Shown here piece after piece: positions 7,956 through 19,322 of a DNA stretch of 64,000 nucleotides (its first letter is position 1; each line of letters opens with the position of its first letter). A program made the position numbers and the translations under genes. The stretch is taken from contig NZ_BOPB01000016.1 of the NCBI RefSeq assembly GCF_016863535.1, positions 62,001-126,000 on the forward strand, read 5' to 3'. The notes beneath the pieces are model-generated. The model did no database searches. It was not told where the DNA came from and saw only the letters and a list, made by a program, of their open reading frames with translations. Source of the stretch: Micromonospora lutea. GTDB lineage: Bacteria; Actinomycetota; Actinomycetes; Mycobacteriales; Micromonosporaceae.

Positions 7956-8389
7956 TGGCCGAGGGTCCGAAGCAGCAGATGCCGGCGCGCCGCAAGGCGC
8001 GCAAACGGGCGTTGGACGTGCTCTTCGAGGCCGACCTGCGTGATCGTCCGCCGGTCGAGGTGCTGGCGGGCTACGTCGAACGGATCGAGAAGCCGCGCCC
8101 GGAACACCTGGGGTACGCGGTCGGCCTGGTCGAGGGGGTGGCCGGGCACCTGGACCGGATCGATGAGCTGATCTCCAGCTACGCCGAGGGTTGGACGCTG
8201 GACCGGATGCCGGTGGTCGACCGCAACCTGGCCCGGATCGCCGTCTACGAGCTGTTGTACCTCGACGAGATCGACGACGCGGTGGCGATCAGCGAGGCGG
8301 TGGAGTTGGCGCGGCAGATGTCGACCGATGACTCCCCCCGCTTCCTCAACGGTCTGCTCGGCCGGATCGCCGAGTACGCCACTCGCTGA
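7955..8389 (+). CDS. nusB: transcription antitermination factor NusB
   Basis: NusB pairs with NusE (S10) at boxA to make rRNA transcription antiterminating. The 144-residue all-helical product contains the family features RRKARKRALDVLFEADLRD at the N-terminus, VVDRNLARIAVYELLYLDEI (the usual D..L.RIA.YEL segment) and AVELARQMSTDDSPRFLNGLLGRI at the C-terminus. The ATG shares one base with the efp stop. A strong hairpin follows at 8420-8453, ending the efp-nusB unit. Confidence 0.96.
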   Translation: MAEGPKQQMPARRKARKRALDVLFEADLRDRPPVEVLAGYVERIEKPRPEHLGYAVGLVEGVAGHLDRIDELISSYAEGWTLDRMPVVDRNLARIAVYELLYLDEIDDAVAISEAVELARQMSTDDSPRFLNGLLGRIAEYATR

Positions 8390-8419
8390 GGCGGGCGTAG
8401 GCCACCGGGGCGCTGCGAC

Positions 8420-8453
8420 GAAAGGGCCCGTGCCGGACGGCACGGGCCCTTTC
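8420..8453 (+). terminator. bidirectional terminator between nusB and bldD
   Basis: Perfect 15-bp stem GAAAGGGCCCGTGCC / GGCACGGGCCCTTTC with a four-base loop, lying between two convergent genes. The A run on one side and T run on the other would serve transcripts coming from either strand. Confidence 0.85.
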
Positions 8454-8464
8454 GAGAGCTGGAC

Positions 8465-8953
8465 TCAGGAGGCGAAGAACGCCCGCGGGTCGGCGACCAG
8501 CACGCCGTGCTCGGTCAGCCGCTCGATCAGGCCGGACGGCGAGGCGTCGTAGACGATGGCGAGGGCGCGCAGGTCGTCGGCGCGGATCGACAGCACCCGG
8601 CCGTTGTAGTCGCCGCGCTGCTGCTGGATAGCGCGCGCGTAGCGGGCCACGTAGGCGAGATCCTCGCTGGCCTCGTCGTAGAGGCGCTCCAGATCCAGAA
8701 CGATCTTGCTGGTGGGCTCGTGCCGTACCCCGCTGCCGTCGGGCAGCAACTCCGAGACCGGCACGCGGTAGAACTCGGCCAGCTCGGCCAGACGGGACAC
8801 CGTGACGGCCCGGTCGCCACGCTCGTACGAGCCGACCACAACCGCCTTCCAACGCCCGTTCGACTTCTCCTCCACTCCCTGCAGGGACAGACCCTGCTGC
8901 TGGCGGATGGAGCGCAGGCGGGCGCCCAGAGACTTGGCGTATTCAGAGGGCAT
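8465..8953 (-). CDS. bldD: developmental regulator BldD (c-di-GMP-binding XRE-family repressor)
   Basis: BldD represses sporulation and development genes in actinomycetes when dimerised by tetrameric c-di-GMP. The 162-residue product has an N-terminal helix-turn-helix (SLQGVEEKSNGRWKAVVVGS, about 23-42, then YERGDRAVTV). Its C-terminal domain carries the c-di-GMP signature, R113-G-D115 and, eight residues after D115, R124-x-D-D127. Length and both motifs match Streptomyces BldD closely. It faces nusB across a shared terminator and is transcribed alone. Its presence fits a mycelial, sporulating actinomycete. A GGDEF protein that could make the ligand is encoded at 34473-35453. Confidence 0.95.
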   Translation of the reverse strand: MPSEYAKSLGARLRSIRQQQGLSLQGVEEKSNGRWKAVVVGSYERGDRAVTVSRLAELAEFYRVPVSELLPDGSGVRHEPTSKIVLDLERLYDEASEDLAYVARYARAIQQQRGDYNGRVLSIRADDLRALAIVYDASPSGLIERLTEHGVLVADPRAFFAS

Positions 8954-9264
8954 TCGGACACTCCAGTGCTGCTCGGTTCTCCCAGCGGTCGCTACGGAGC
9001 GTGACGGTACGGGGATTCGTACACGTGGTCAAGTGGTCGTGACCTTCCCGTTGAACACCCCGGGTGACTTGTCCCGTTTCGCCAGACTGATTCGACAGTC
9101 AGCGAATGCCGACCGGTGACGCCGTCGTCCTGGTGCCCGCGCGTCGAGGCGGCGACCACCACTGGTAACGTTGCCGCAGCCCCTCCGCCGGCCCGGTTCG
9201 GCCGGCCGGGAGGATCCGACGTCCTTTAACGACCCGTCCCGTGAGGCGGGGAAGGAGGTCCGCC
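8954..9264 (+). other. bldD-pyrR divergent intergenic region
   Basis: About 310 bases holding the promoters of bldD (leftward) and of the pyr operon (rightward). CCGGCCCGGTTCGGCCGG at 9188-9205 is a GC-rich inverted repeat. The PyrR-type hairpin lies at the right edge. GAACACCCCGGGTGA near 9053 is a dyad that resembles a BldD half-site pair but with the wrong spacing. No gene is supported. Confidence 0.6.
9229..9262 (+). promoter_or_regulatory. probable PyrR-binding RNA hairpin overlapping the pyrR ribosome-binding site
   Basis: CCCG-TCCCGTGAGG-CGGG (9233-9250): a short stem capped by a loop very like the Bacillus PyrR-binding loop (CC.GAGAGG), followed at once by GAAGGAGG, the pyrR ribosome-binding site. 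In mycobacteria PyrR is known to repress the pyr operon by binding such a hairpin and blocking translation when UMP/UTP is high. Here that role is inferred from position and sequence. Confidence 0.65.
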
Positions 9265-9852
9265 GTGGCCTACCCACCGGCTGCCCAGTCGTCGCCACCG
9301 CGACAACCCTCGGTGAAGGTGATTTTGACCAGCGCCGACGTGCAACGCGTCGTCGACCGCATCGCTCACCAGATCCTCGAGAAGACCCAGGGCGCTGCCG
9401 ACACCGTGCTGCTCGGCATCCCTACCCGGGGTGCCCCCCTCGCCCGTCGCCTCGCAGCCCGGATCAGCGCCTTCGAAGACATTTCCGTGCCGGTCGGCGT
9501 GCTCGACATCACCCTCTACCGCGACGACCTGCGCCGACACGCCACCCGGGCGGTCGGTCCCACCCAGCTGCCGGCCGGTGGCATCGACGGCATGCGGGTG
9601 GTCCTCGTCGACGATGTCCTCTTCTCCGGCCGTACTGTCCGGGCCGCCCTCGACGCCCTCGGTGACCTGGGCCGTCCCGCCTCGGTGCAGCTCGCCGTGC
9701 TGGTCGACCGGGGGCACCGGCAGTTGCCGATCCGAGCCGACTATGTCGGCAAGAACATCCCGACCGCCCTGGCCGAGAGCGTCAAGGTGACGCTGGCCGA
9801 GACCGACGGCGTGGACGAGGTCCGGCTCTACGGCGAGGAAGCCGGCCGGTGA
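9265..9852 (+). CDS. pyrR: bifunctional pyr operon regulator / uracil phosphoribosyltransferase
   Basis: PyrR senses UMP/UTP and binds the pyr mRNA leader; many homologues also convert uracil and PRPP to UMP. The 195-residue product has the PRPP-binding loop VVLVDDVLFSGRT (about 110-122), the N-terminal hood ADVQRVVDRIAHQILE, GIPTRGAPLARRLA, and the DYVGKNIPT segment near the C-terminus. GTG 9265 has an ideal AAGGAGG seven bases upstream. It heads the pyrimidine operon and its own ribosome-binding site lies next to a PyrR-type hairpin, so autoregulation is likely. Confidence 0.95.
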   Translation: MAYPPAAQSSPPRQPSVKVILTSADVQRVVDRIAHQILEKTQGAADTVLLGIPTRGAPLARRLAARISAFEDISVPVGVLDITLYRDDLRRHATRAVGPTQLPAGGIDGMRVVLVDDVLFSGRTVRAALDALGDLGRPASVQLAVLVDRGHRQLPIRADYVGKNIPTALAESVKVTLAETDGVDEVRLYGEEAGR

Positions 9853-9870
9853 GCGCGAGGAGCGAAGCGC
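9849..9870 (+). repeat. stop-codon-associated motif GTGAGCGCGAGGAGCGAAGC, copy 1
   Basis: A 22-base motif whose GTGA contains the pyrR stop codon. A copy matching at 19 of 22 positions lies at 58021-58042, also fused to a stop codon (argF). Function unknown. Confidence 0.6.
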
Positions 9871-9907
9871 AGCGTGACCTCGCAGTCGTGAACGAAAGGC
9901 GGGCATC

Positions 9908-10834
9908 ATGATCAGGCACCTGCTCTCCGGCGCCGACCTTGACGCCGACACCGCCACCCAGATCCTGGACACTGCCGAAGAAATGGCGGCGGTGGCCGGG
10001 CGCGAGGTCAAGAAGCTGCCGGCGCTGCGGGGCCGGACCGTCGTCAACCTCTTCTACGAGGATTCGACGCGTACCCGGATCTCGTTCGAGGCGGCCGCCA
10101 AACGGCTCAGCGCCGACGTGATCAACTTTTCGGCGAAGGGCTCCAGCGTCGCCAAGGGCGAGAGCCTGAAGGACACCGCGTTGACCCTGCAGGCGATGGG
10201 CGCCGATGCGGTGGTGGTCCGCCATCCCGCCTCAGGTGCCCCGCACCGCCTCGCCGACTGGGTCGACGGTTCGGTGGTCAACGCGGGCGACGGCACCCAT
10301 GAGCACCCCACCCAGGCGCTGCTCGACGCGTACACGATGCGGTCCCGGCTGGGTCGGCTGGCCGGACTGTCGGTCGCCGTGGTCGGTGACGTGCTGCACT
10401 CCCGGGTGGCCCGCTCCAACGTGCTGCTGCTGTCCACCCTCGGGGCCAAGGTGACCCTGGTCGGGCCGCCGACGCTCATCCCGGTCGACATCGCCGCCGC
10501 CCTCGCGCCCGGCACCGGCGTCTGCTACGACCTCGACACGGTGCTGCCCTCGTCGGACGTGGTGATGATGCTGCGGGTGCAGCGGGAGCGGATGAGCGAC
10601 TCCTACTTCCCGTCCGCCCGCGAGTACGCCCGCCGCTACGGCCTGGACGGTCCGCGCATGGCTCGGCTGCCGGAGCACGCCATCGTCATGCACCCGGGTC
10701 CGATGAACCGGGGCATGGAGATCACACCGGAGGTCGCGGACTCGTCCCGCTCCACCATCGTCGAACAGGTCGCCAACGGTGTCTCCGTCCGGATGGCCGT
10801 CCTCTACCTGCTGCTCGGGGGGAACAACCGGTGA
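9908..10834 (+). CDS. pyrB: aspartate carbamoyltransferase catalytic subunit
   Basis: Catalyses carbamoyl phosphate + aspartate to carbamoyl aspartate, the committed step of UMP synthesis. The 308-residue product shows the carbamoyl-phosphate loop FYEDSTRTRISFE (about 50-62), the SVAKGES loop, the HPTQALLDA motif and the aspartate-domain HPGPMNRGMEI. No pyrI regulatory-chain gene is present, as expected in actinobacteria, where control is through PyrR. It lies 55 bases after pyrR, with GAAAGGCGGGC as ribosome-binding site. Its stop overlaps pyrC. Confidence 0.97.
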   Translation: MIRHLLSGADLDADTATQILDTAEEMAAVAGREVKKLPALRGRTVVNLFYEDSTRTRISFEAAAKRLSADVINFSAKGSSVAKGESLKDTALTLQAMGADAVVVRHPASGAPHRLADWVDGSVVNAGDGTHEHPTQALLDAYTMRSRLGRLAGLSVAVVGDVLHSRVARSNVLLLSTLGAKVTLVGPPTLIPVDIAAALAPGTGVCYDLDTVLPSSDVVMMLRVQRERMSDSYFPSAREYARRYGLDGPRMARLPEHAIVMHPGPMNRGMEITPEVADSSRSTIVEQVANGVSVRMAVLYLLLGGNNR

Positions 10835-12108
10835 ACTCGTACCTGCTCAGGAACGTGAGCGTCCTCGGCGCCGCGCCGACCGACCTGCTGATCCGCGACG
10901 GCGTCGTCGCCGAGACCGGTGCGGGGCTGTCCGCGTCGGACGCCACGGTGATCGACGCCGCCGGGTTGGTCGCTCTGCCCGGCCTGGTCGACCTGCACAC
11001 CCACCTGCGGGAGCCCGGCCGGGAGGACGCCGAGACCGTCGAGACCGGGTCCCGGGCGGCGGCGCTCGGCGGCTACACCGCGGTATGCGCGATGGCGAAC
11101 ACCTCCCCGGTGGCCGACACCGCCGGCGTGGTGGAGCAGGTGTGGCGGCTCGGCCGCGAGGCCGGGCTGGTCGACGTGCAGCCGATCGGCGCGGTCACCG
11201 TCGGCCTGGCCGGCGAGCGTTTGGCCGAACTCGGCGCGATGGCCGAGTCGGCGGCCCGGGTGCGGATCTTCTCCGACGACGGGCACTGTGTCGCCGACCC
11301 CCGGCTGATGCGCCGTGCCCTGGAGTACGTGAAGGCCTTCGACGGCATCATCGCCCAGCACGCGGAGGAGCCCCGGCTCACCGAGGGCGCGCAGATGCAT
11401 GAGGGCGAGGTCTCCACCCGGCTGGGCCTGACCGGTTGGCCGGCGGTGGCCGAGGAGGCGATCATCGCGCGGGACGTGCTGCTGGCCGAGCACGTCGGCA
11501 GCCGACTGCACGTCTGCCACGTCTCCACCGCCGGTAGCGTCGAGGTGCTGCGCCAGGCCAAGGCCCGGGGGGTACGCGTCACCGCCGAGGTGACCCCGCA
11601 CCACCTGCTGCTCACCGACACCAGCGCGGAAACCTACGACCCGGTCTTCAAGGTCAACCCGCCGCTGCGTACCGCCAGCGACATCGCCGCGCTGCGGGCC
11701 GCGCTGGTCGACGGGGTGATCGACATCATCGCCACCGACCACGCCCCGCACGCGGTGGAGGACAAGGAGTGCGAGTGGGCGTACGCCCGGCCGGGCATGC
11801 TCGGGCTGGAGACGGCGCTGTCCATCGCGCTCGACGTGCTGGGGCCGGAGTGGGACCTGATCGCCGAGCGGATGTCGCGCGCACCGGCCCGGATCGCCGG
11901 CCTGACCGAACACGGTCATGACCCGGCCCCCGGCGTGCCGGCAAACCTCACCCTGGTCGACCCGGCGGCCCGCCGGGTCATCGAGCCTGCGGAGCTGGCC
12001 AGCCGCAGCCGCAACACCCCGTACGCCCGGATGACGCTGCCGGGTCGCATCGTGGCGACCTTCCTGCGTGGCGAGGCGACGGTCCTGGACGGAAAGGCTG
12101 TGAAGTGA
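10831..12108 (+). CDS. pyrC: dihydroorotase
   Basis: Cyclises carbamoyl aspartate to dihydroorotate. The 425-residue product is a class I amidohydrolase: metal ligands in DLHTHLREPG (about 50-59), the HAEEPRL segment, HVCHVSTAGS, HHLLLTD and the catalytic TDHAPHAVEDK (about 305-315). It is longer than the E. coli enzyme and like the Bacillus/actinobacterial form. The GTG start overlaps the pyrB stop and its own stop overlaps carA, so the four genes are coupled. Confidence 0.96.
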   Translation: MNSYLLRNVSVLGAAPTDLLIRDGVVAETGAGLSASDATVIDAAGLVALPGLVDLHTHLREPGREDAETVETGSRAAALGGYTAVCAMANTSPVADTAGVVEQVWRLGREAGLVDVQPIGAVTVGLAGERLAELGAMAESAARVRIFSDDGHCVADPRLMRRALEYVKAFDGIIAQHAEEPRLTEGAQMHEGEVSTRLGLTGWPAVAEEAIIARDVLLAEHVGSRLHVCHVSTAGSVEVLRQAKARGVRVTAEVTPHHLLLTDTSAETYDPVFKVNPPLRTASDIAALRAALVDGVIDIIATDHAPHAVEDKECEWAYARPGMLGLETALSIALDVLGPEWDLIAERMSRAPARIAGLTEHGHDPAPGVPANLTLVDPAARRVIEPAELASRSRNTPYARMTLPGRIVATFLRGEATVLDGKAVK

Positions 12109-13257
12109 AGCGCAGGTCGGCGATTCTCGTCCTTGAGGACGGGCGCACGTTCCACGGCGAGGCGTACGGAAGTGTCGGCGAGACCTTCGGCGAGGCGGTC
12201 TTCAACACCGGGATGACCGGTTACCAGGAGACCCTCACCGACCCGTCGTACCACCGTCAGGTGGTGGTGCAGACCGCTCCGCACATCGGCAACACCGGCG
12301 TCAACGCCGACGACGACGAGTCACGCCGGATCTGGGTGGCCGGTTACGTGGTCCGTGACCCGGCCCGGGTCAGCTCCAACTGGCGGGCCACCGGCGGCCT
12401 GGAGGACCGGCTGGCCACCGAGGGAGTGGTCGGCATCAGCGGAGTGGACACCCGGGCGCTCACCCGTCATCTGCGCGAACGTGGCGCGATGCGGGTGGGT
12501 GTCAGCAGTGTCGAGGGTGACCCTCAGGCGCTGCTGGAACGGGTCCGCCAGTCGCCGCAGATGGTCGGCGCGAACCTCTCCGCCGAGGTGACCACCCCGA
12601 CGCCGTACGTGGTCGACGCCGAGGGTGAGCACCGGTTCACGGTGGCCGCGCTGGACCTGGGCATCAAGCGCAACGTGCCGCGCCGGCTCGCCGCGCGTGG
12701 CGTGACCACCCACGTGCTGCCGGCCGGCTCGACCATCGAGGAGCTGCTGGCCATCGATGCCGACGCGGTCTTCTTCTCGCCGGGTCCCGGTGACCCGGCG
12801 ACCGCCGACGCCGCGGTGGGGCTGGCCCGGGAGGTGCTGCGTCGCAAGGTGCCGCTGTTCGGTATCTGCTTCGGCAGCCAGATCCTCGGCCGGGCGCTCG
12901 GCTTCGGCACCTACAAGCTCGACTACGGCCATCGGGGCATCAACCAGCCGGTGCTGGACCGGATCACCGGCAAGGTCGAGGTGACCAGCCACAACCACGG
13001 CTTCGCGGTGGGGGTGCCCGGGGTACGGCCGGGCGCGGTGGTGCCGGACCAGGTGATCGAGACCGAGTTCGGTGGCGTCGAAGTGTCGCACGTCTGCCTC
13101 AATGACAACGTGGTCGAGGGGCTGCGGGCACGCGACGTGCCCGCTTTCACCGTCCAGTACCACCCGGAGGCGGCGGCCGGCCCGCACGACGCGGACTATC
13201 TCTTCGACCGCTTCGCCGAGCTGATCGACGGCCGGGCTCTCAGTGGGGGGCGTACCA

Positions 13258-13265
<8 letters not shown>
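12105..13265 (+). CDS. carA: carbamoyl-phosphate synthase small subunit
   Basis: Glutaminase subunit that supplies ammonia to CarB. The 386-residue product has the CarA N-terminal domain (AILVLEDGRTFHGEAYGS, GYQETLTDPSY) and a class I glutamine amidotransferase domain: nucleophile Cys in FGICFGSQILGRALG, the oxyanion region FSPGPGDP, and the His/Glu pair in YHPEAAAGPHD. It overlaps pyrC by 4 bases and carB by 8. Carbamoyl phosphate serves both the pyr operon here and argF downstream in the window. Confidence 0.97.
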
Positions 13266-16602
<3,337 letters not shown>

Positions 16603-16654
16603 CCCCCCGCCTCCCGTCGAGCATGCCCAGCCTGCCGGCGACCGCAACATGCGC

Positions 16655-16715
16655 GTCGATCATGAGGTTGTTGCCCGCCGGCGCGCCGTGTCGGGACAAC
16701 AACCTCATGATCGAC
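16655..16715 (+). repeat. perfect inverted repeat, family C, between carB and pyrD
   Basis: Arms GTCGATCATGAGGTTGTTG (16655-16673) and its exact reverse complement (16697-16715), 19 bp each, separated by 23 GC-rich bases. It could fold as a strong RNA hairpin and end carB transcription. The arms are far less GC-rich than the surroundings, which marks it as an inserted element rather than ordinary spacer. Confidence 0.85.
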
Positions 16716-16738
16716 ATAAGGCTCGGGGAGGGCAGGGC

Positions 16739-17779
16739 GTGATATTTGAGGGGACGGTGCGGCGGGGGCTGTTTCGGGTCGGGGGTGGGGACGCGGAGGC
16801 GGCGCACGAGTTCACCCTGCGGCGGTTGGCCGCGCTGTCCCGGATGCCGGTGGCGTTGGCGGCGGTGCGGGCCCGGTACGCGGTGGCGGCGCCGCGCACG
16901 GTGTTCGGGGTGCGGTTTCCGAACCCGGTCGGGCTGGCCGCCGGCATGGACAAGGACGGGGTGGCGTTGCCGGCGTGGCCGGCGCTGGGCTTCGGTTTCG
17001 TCGAGGTCGGCACGGTGACGGCGCGCCCGCAGCCGGGCAACCCGCGGCCCCGGCTGTTCCGGCTGGCCGACAGCGAGGCCGTGATCAACAGAATGGGCTT
17101 CAACAACGCCGGGGCACAGGCGTTGGCGGACCGGCTGGCGGCGTTGCCACGACCACTCGGCGTACCGCTGGGAATCTCGCTGGGCAAGTCGAAGGTGACC
17201 GCCCTGGAGGACGCGGTGGAGGACTACCGCGAGTCGTACCGCGCGCTACGCGACCACGGGGACTACTTCGCGGTCAACGTCTCCTCGCCGAACACTCCCG
17301 GGCTGCGCGCGTTGCAGGACCGGGGGCACCTGGACGCGCTGTTGGCGGCGTTGGTGGGGGAGAAGCCGGTCCTGGTGAAGATCGCCCCTGATCTCACCGA
17401 GCCGGCCATCGCCGAGTTGCTGGAGGTGTGCCTGGCCCGGGGCGCCGCCGGGGTGATCGCCACGAACACGACGCTCGGCCGGGACGGGTTGGCCCCAGCC
17501 GATCGGGGCCGCTCCGGCGAGGCGGGTGGGTTGTCCGGTCGTCCCCTGGCCGATCGGGCACGGCAGGTGGTCGCCTTCGTGCACGCCGAGACGGCCGGGC
17601 GGCTGCCGGTCATCGGCGTGGGCGGGATCGTCGATCCCGACGACGCGACCCGGATGTTCGACGCCGGTGCCAGCCTGGTGCAGCTCTACACCGGGTTCAT
17701 CTACCGTGGCCCGGCGCTGCCTCGCGCCGTCGCCCGCGCGGCGGCGGGTGCCGAGAGTCCGGCCAGGACCGGAGCCTGA
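16739..17779 (+). CDS. pyrD: dihydroorotate dehydrogenase (quinone), class 2
   Basis: Membrane-associated flavoenzyme oxidising dihydroorotate to orotate with quinone as acceptor. The 346-residue product has the class 2 N-terminal helix region (HEFTLRRLAALSRMP), NPVGLAAGMDKDG, GTVTARPQPGNPRPRLFRL, NRMGFNN, the catalytic Ser in NVSSPNTPGLR (about 180), IGVGGI and the C-terminal LYTGFIYRGP. GTG 16739 was chosen because MIFEG-type starts fit the family and GGGAGGGCAGG lies upstream. It is separated from carB by repeat C. Confidence 0.95.
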   Translation: MIFEGTVRRGLFRVGGGDAEAAHEFTLRRLAALSRMPVALAAVRARYAVAAPRTVFGVRFPNPVGLAAGMDKDGVALPAWPALGFGFVEVGTVTARPQPGNPRPRLFRLADSEAVINRMGFNNAGAQALADRLAALPRPLGVPLGISLGKSKVTALEDAVEDYRESYRALRDHGDYFAVNVSSPNTPGLRALQDRGHLDALLAALVGEKPVLVKIAPDLTEPAIAELLEVCLARGAAGVIATNTTLGRDGLAPADRGRSGEAGGLSGRPLADRARQVVAFVHAETAGRLPVIGVGGIVDPDDATRMFDAGASLVQLYTGFIYRGPALPRAVARAAAGAESPARTGA

Positions 17780-17803
17780 CGAACACCACCTACTCACCAC
17801 CGG

Positions 17804-17872
17804 CTTTGCTCTGCTTCACCGGACGCACGGGATCTGTGCCGACACCGCCGCGCGGGTTGAAGCAGAGCAAAG
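17804..17872 (+). repeat. dispersed inverted-repeat element, family B, copy 2
   Basis: Arms CTTTGCTCTGCTTCA (17804-17818) and its reverse complement (17858-17872) enclose 39 bases. The left arm plus following bases (GACGCAC) match copy 1 at 7113. The right arm runs into AAAGGAGG, a ribosome-binding-like sequence 12 bases before another AAGGAGG that serves bioA. Confidence 0.85.
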
Positions 17873-17890
17873 GAGGCGCAAGGAGGACCG

Positions 17891-19165
17891 ATGACCCCGG
17901 AGGAGGTTCTCGCCGCCGACGCGGCGCACGTCTGGCATCCGTACGCCGCGTTGCCGCCCGCGGTGGCGCCGTACCTGGTGGAGAGCGCCGCGGGGGTGCG
18001 GCTACGGCTGGCCGACGGTCGTGAGCTGGTCGACGGGATGTCCTCCTGGTGGGCAGCGATTCACGGTTACCGGCATCCGGTGCTGGATGCGGCGGTGACC
18101 GACCAACTGGGGCGGATGAGCCATGTCATGTTCGGCGGCCTCACCCACGCCCCGGCCGTGGAACTGGCCCGCACCCTGGTCGAGCTGACGCCCGACGGGT
18201 TGGAGCACGTGTTCCTGGCCGACTCCGGTTCGGTCAGCGTCGAGGTCGCGGTGAAGATGTGCCTGCAGTACCAGCGGGCCACCGGTCGGCCGCAGCGGCA
18301 CCGGTTGGGCACCTGGCGGGGCGGATACCACGGCGACACCTTCCACCCGATGAGCGTCTGTGACCCCGACGGCGGCATGCACCACCTCTGGGGGGACGTG
18401 CTGCCACGCCAGGTCTTCGCCCCGATACCGCCCGGCGGCTTCGACAGCCCGCCGGATCCGGCGTACGAGGCGGCGCTGATCGACGCGGTCGAGCGGCACG
18501 CCCACGAACTGGCCGCGGTCATCGTGGAGCCGGTGGTGCAGGGTGCGGGCGGGATGCGTTTCCACCACCCGCACTATCTGCGGGTGTTGCGCGAGGTGAC
18601 CCGGGCGCACGGGGTGCTGTTGATTTTCGACGAGATCGCAACCGGGTTCGGTCGTACCGGGACGATGTTCGCCGCCGAGCACGCCGGGGTGACCCCGGAC
18701 GTGCTGTGTGTCGGCAAGGCGCTCACCGGCGGCTACCTCACCCTGGCCGCGGCCCTCTGCACGGCGGAGGTCGCGAGGGGCATCCGGGCCGGCGGTGTCC
18801 TCGCGCACGGTCCCACGTTCATGGGCAACCCGCTGGCCTGCGCGGTCGCGAACGCGTCGCTGGGCCTGCTGCGGGCCGGTGACTGGGCCGGGGAGGTGGC
18901 GAGGATCGAACGTGGCCTGCGATCCGGACTGGAGCCGTTACGCGGTGCGCCGGGTGTGGCGGACGTACGGGTGCTCGGCGGGATCGGTGTGGTCCAGCTG
19001 GACCACGAGGTGGATCTCGGCGCGGCCACGGCCGCCGCGGTGGCGCGGGGGGTGTGGCTGCGTCCGTTCCGGGATCTGGTCTACACGATGCCGCCGTACG
19101 TCACCACGGACGCCGACCTGGCGCTCGTGGTCTCGGGCATCGCGGCAGCGGTCGCGGCGGGCTGA
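17891..19165 (+). CDS. bioA: adenosylmethionine-8-amino-7-oxononanoate aminotransferase
   Basis: PLP enzyme that converts KAPA to DAPA in biotin synthesis, using S-adenosylmethionine as amino donor. The 424-residue class III aminotransferase starts VWHPYAALPP, has the BioA SSWWAAIHGY and SHVMFGGLTH segments, the DEIATGFGRTGTMFA loop and the Schiff-base Lys276 in GKALTGGYLTL. An AAGGAGG site precedes the ATG. No bioB, bioD or bioF is nearby. It sits between pyrD and pyrF behind repeat element B, so it looks like an insertion in the pyrimidine gene order. Confidence 0.93.
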   Translation: MTPEEVLAADAAHVWHPYAALPPAVAPYLVESAAGVRLRLADGRELVDGMSSWWAAIHGYRHPVLDAAVTDQLGRMSHVMFGGLTHAPAVELARTLVELTPDGLEHVFLADSGSVSVEVAVKMCLQYQRATGRPQRHRLGTWRGGYHGDTFHPMSVCDPDGGMHHLWGDVLPRQVFAPIPPGGFDSPPDPAYEAALIDAVERHAHELAAVIVEPVVQGAGGMRFHHPHYLRVLREVTRAHGVLLIFDEIATGFGRTGTMFAAEHAGVTPDVLCVGKALTGGYLTLAAALCTAEVARGIRAGGVLAHGPTFMGNPLACAVANASLGLLRAGDWAGEVARIERGLRSGLEPLRGAPGVADVRVLGGIGVVQLDHEVDLGAATAAAVARGVWLRPFRDLVYTMPPYVTTDADLALVVSGIAAAVAAG

Positions 19166-19322
19166 GTAGGCGAGTTTCGACAGTCGGCTTGATTTGAGTA
19201 GGTGTGCTCGGCAGCCGACGCGAAATGGAGTAACCCGGTATCGCGCCCACCCGCGCCCGCTGAGTAGGCGGCGAAGGGGGAATGCGGACCGGCGAAGGAC
19301 AAGAGAGGAAGGCATTGGCCTA

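Noticed and set aside
9052..9067. GAACACCCCGGGTGA as a BldD operator
   Set aside because: Half-sites resemble the BldD box (AC.C / G.GT.A) but the gap is three bases and not one, so I do not call it.
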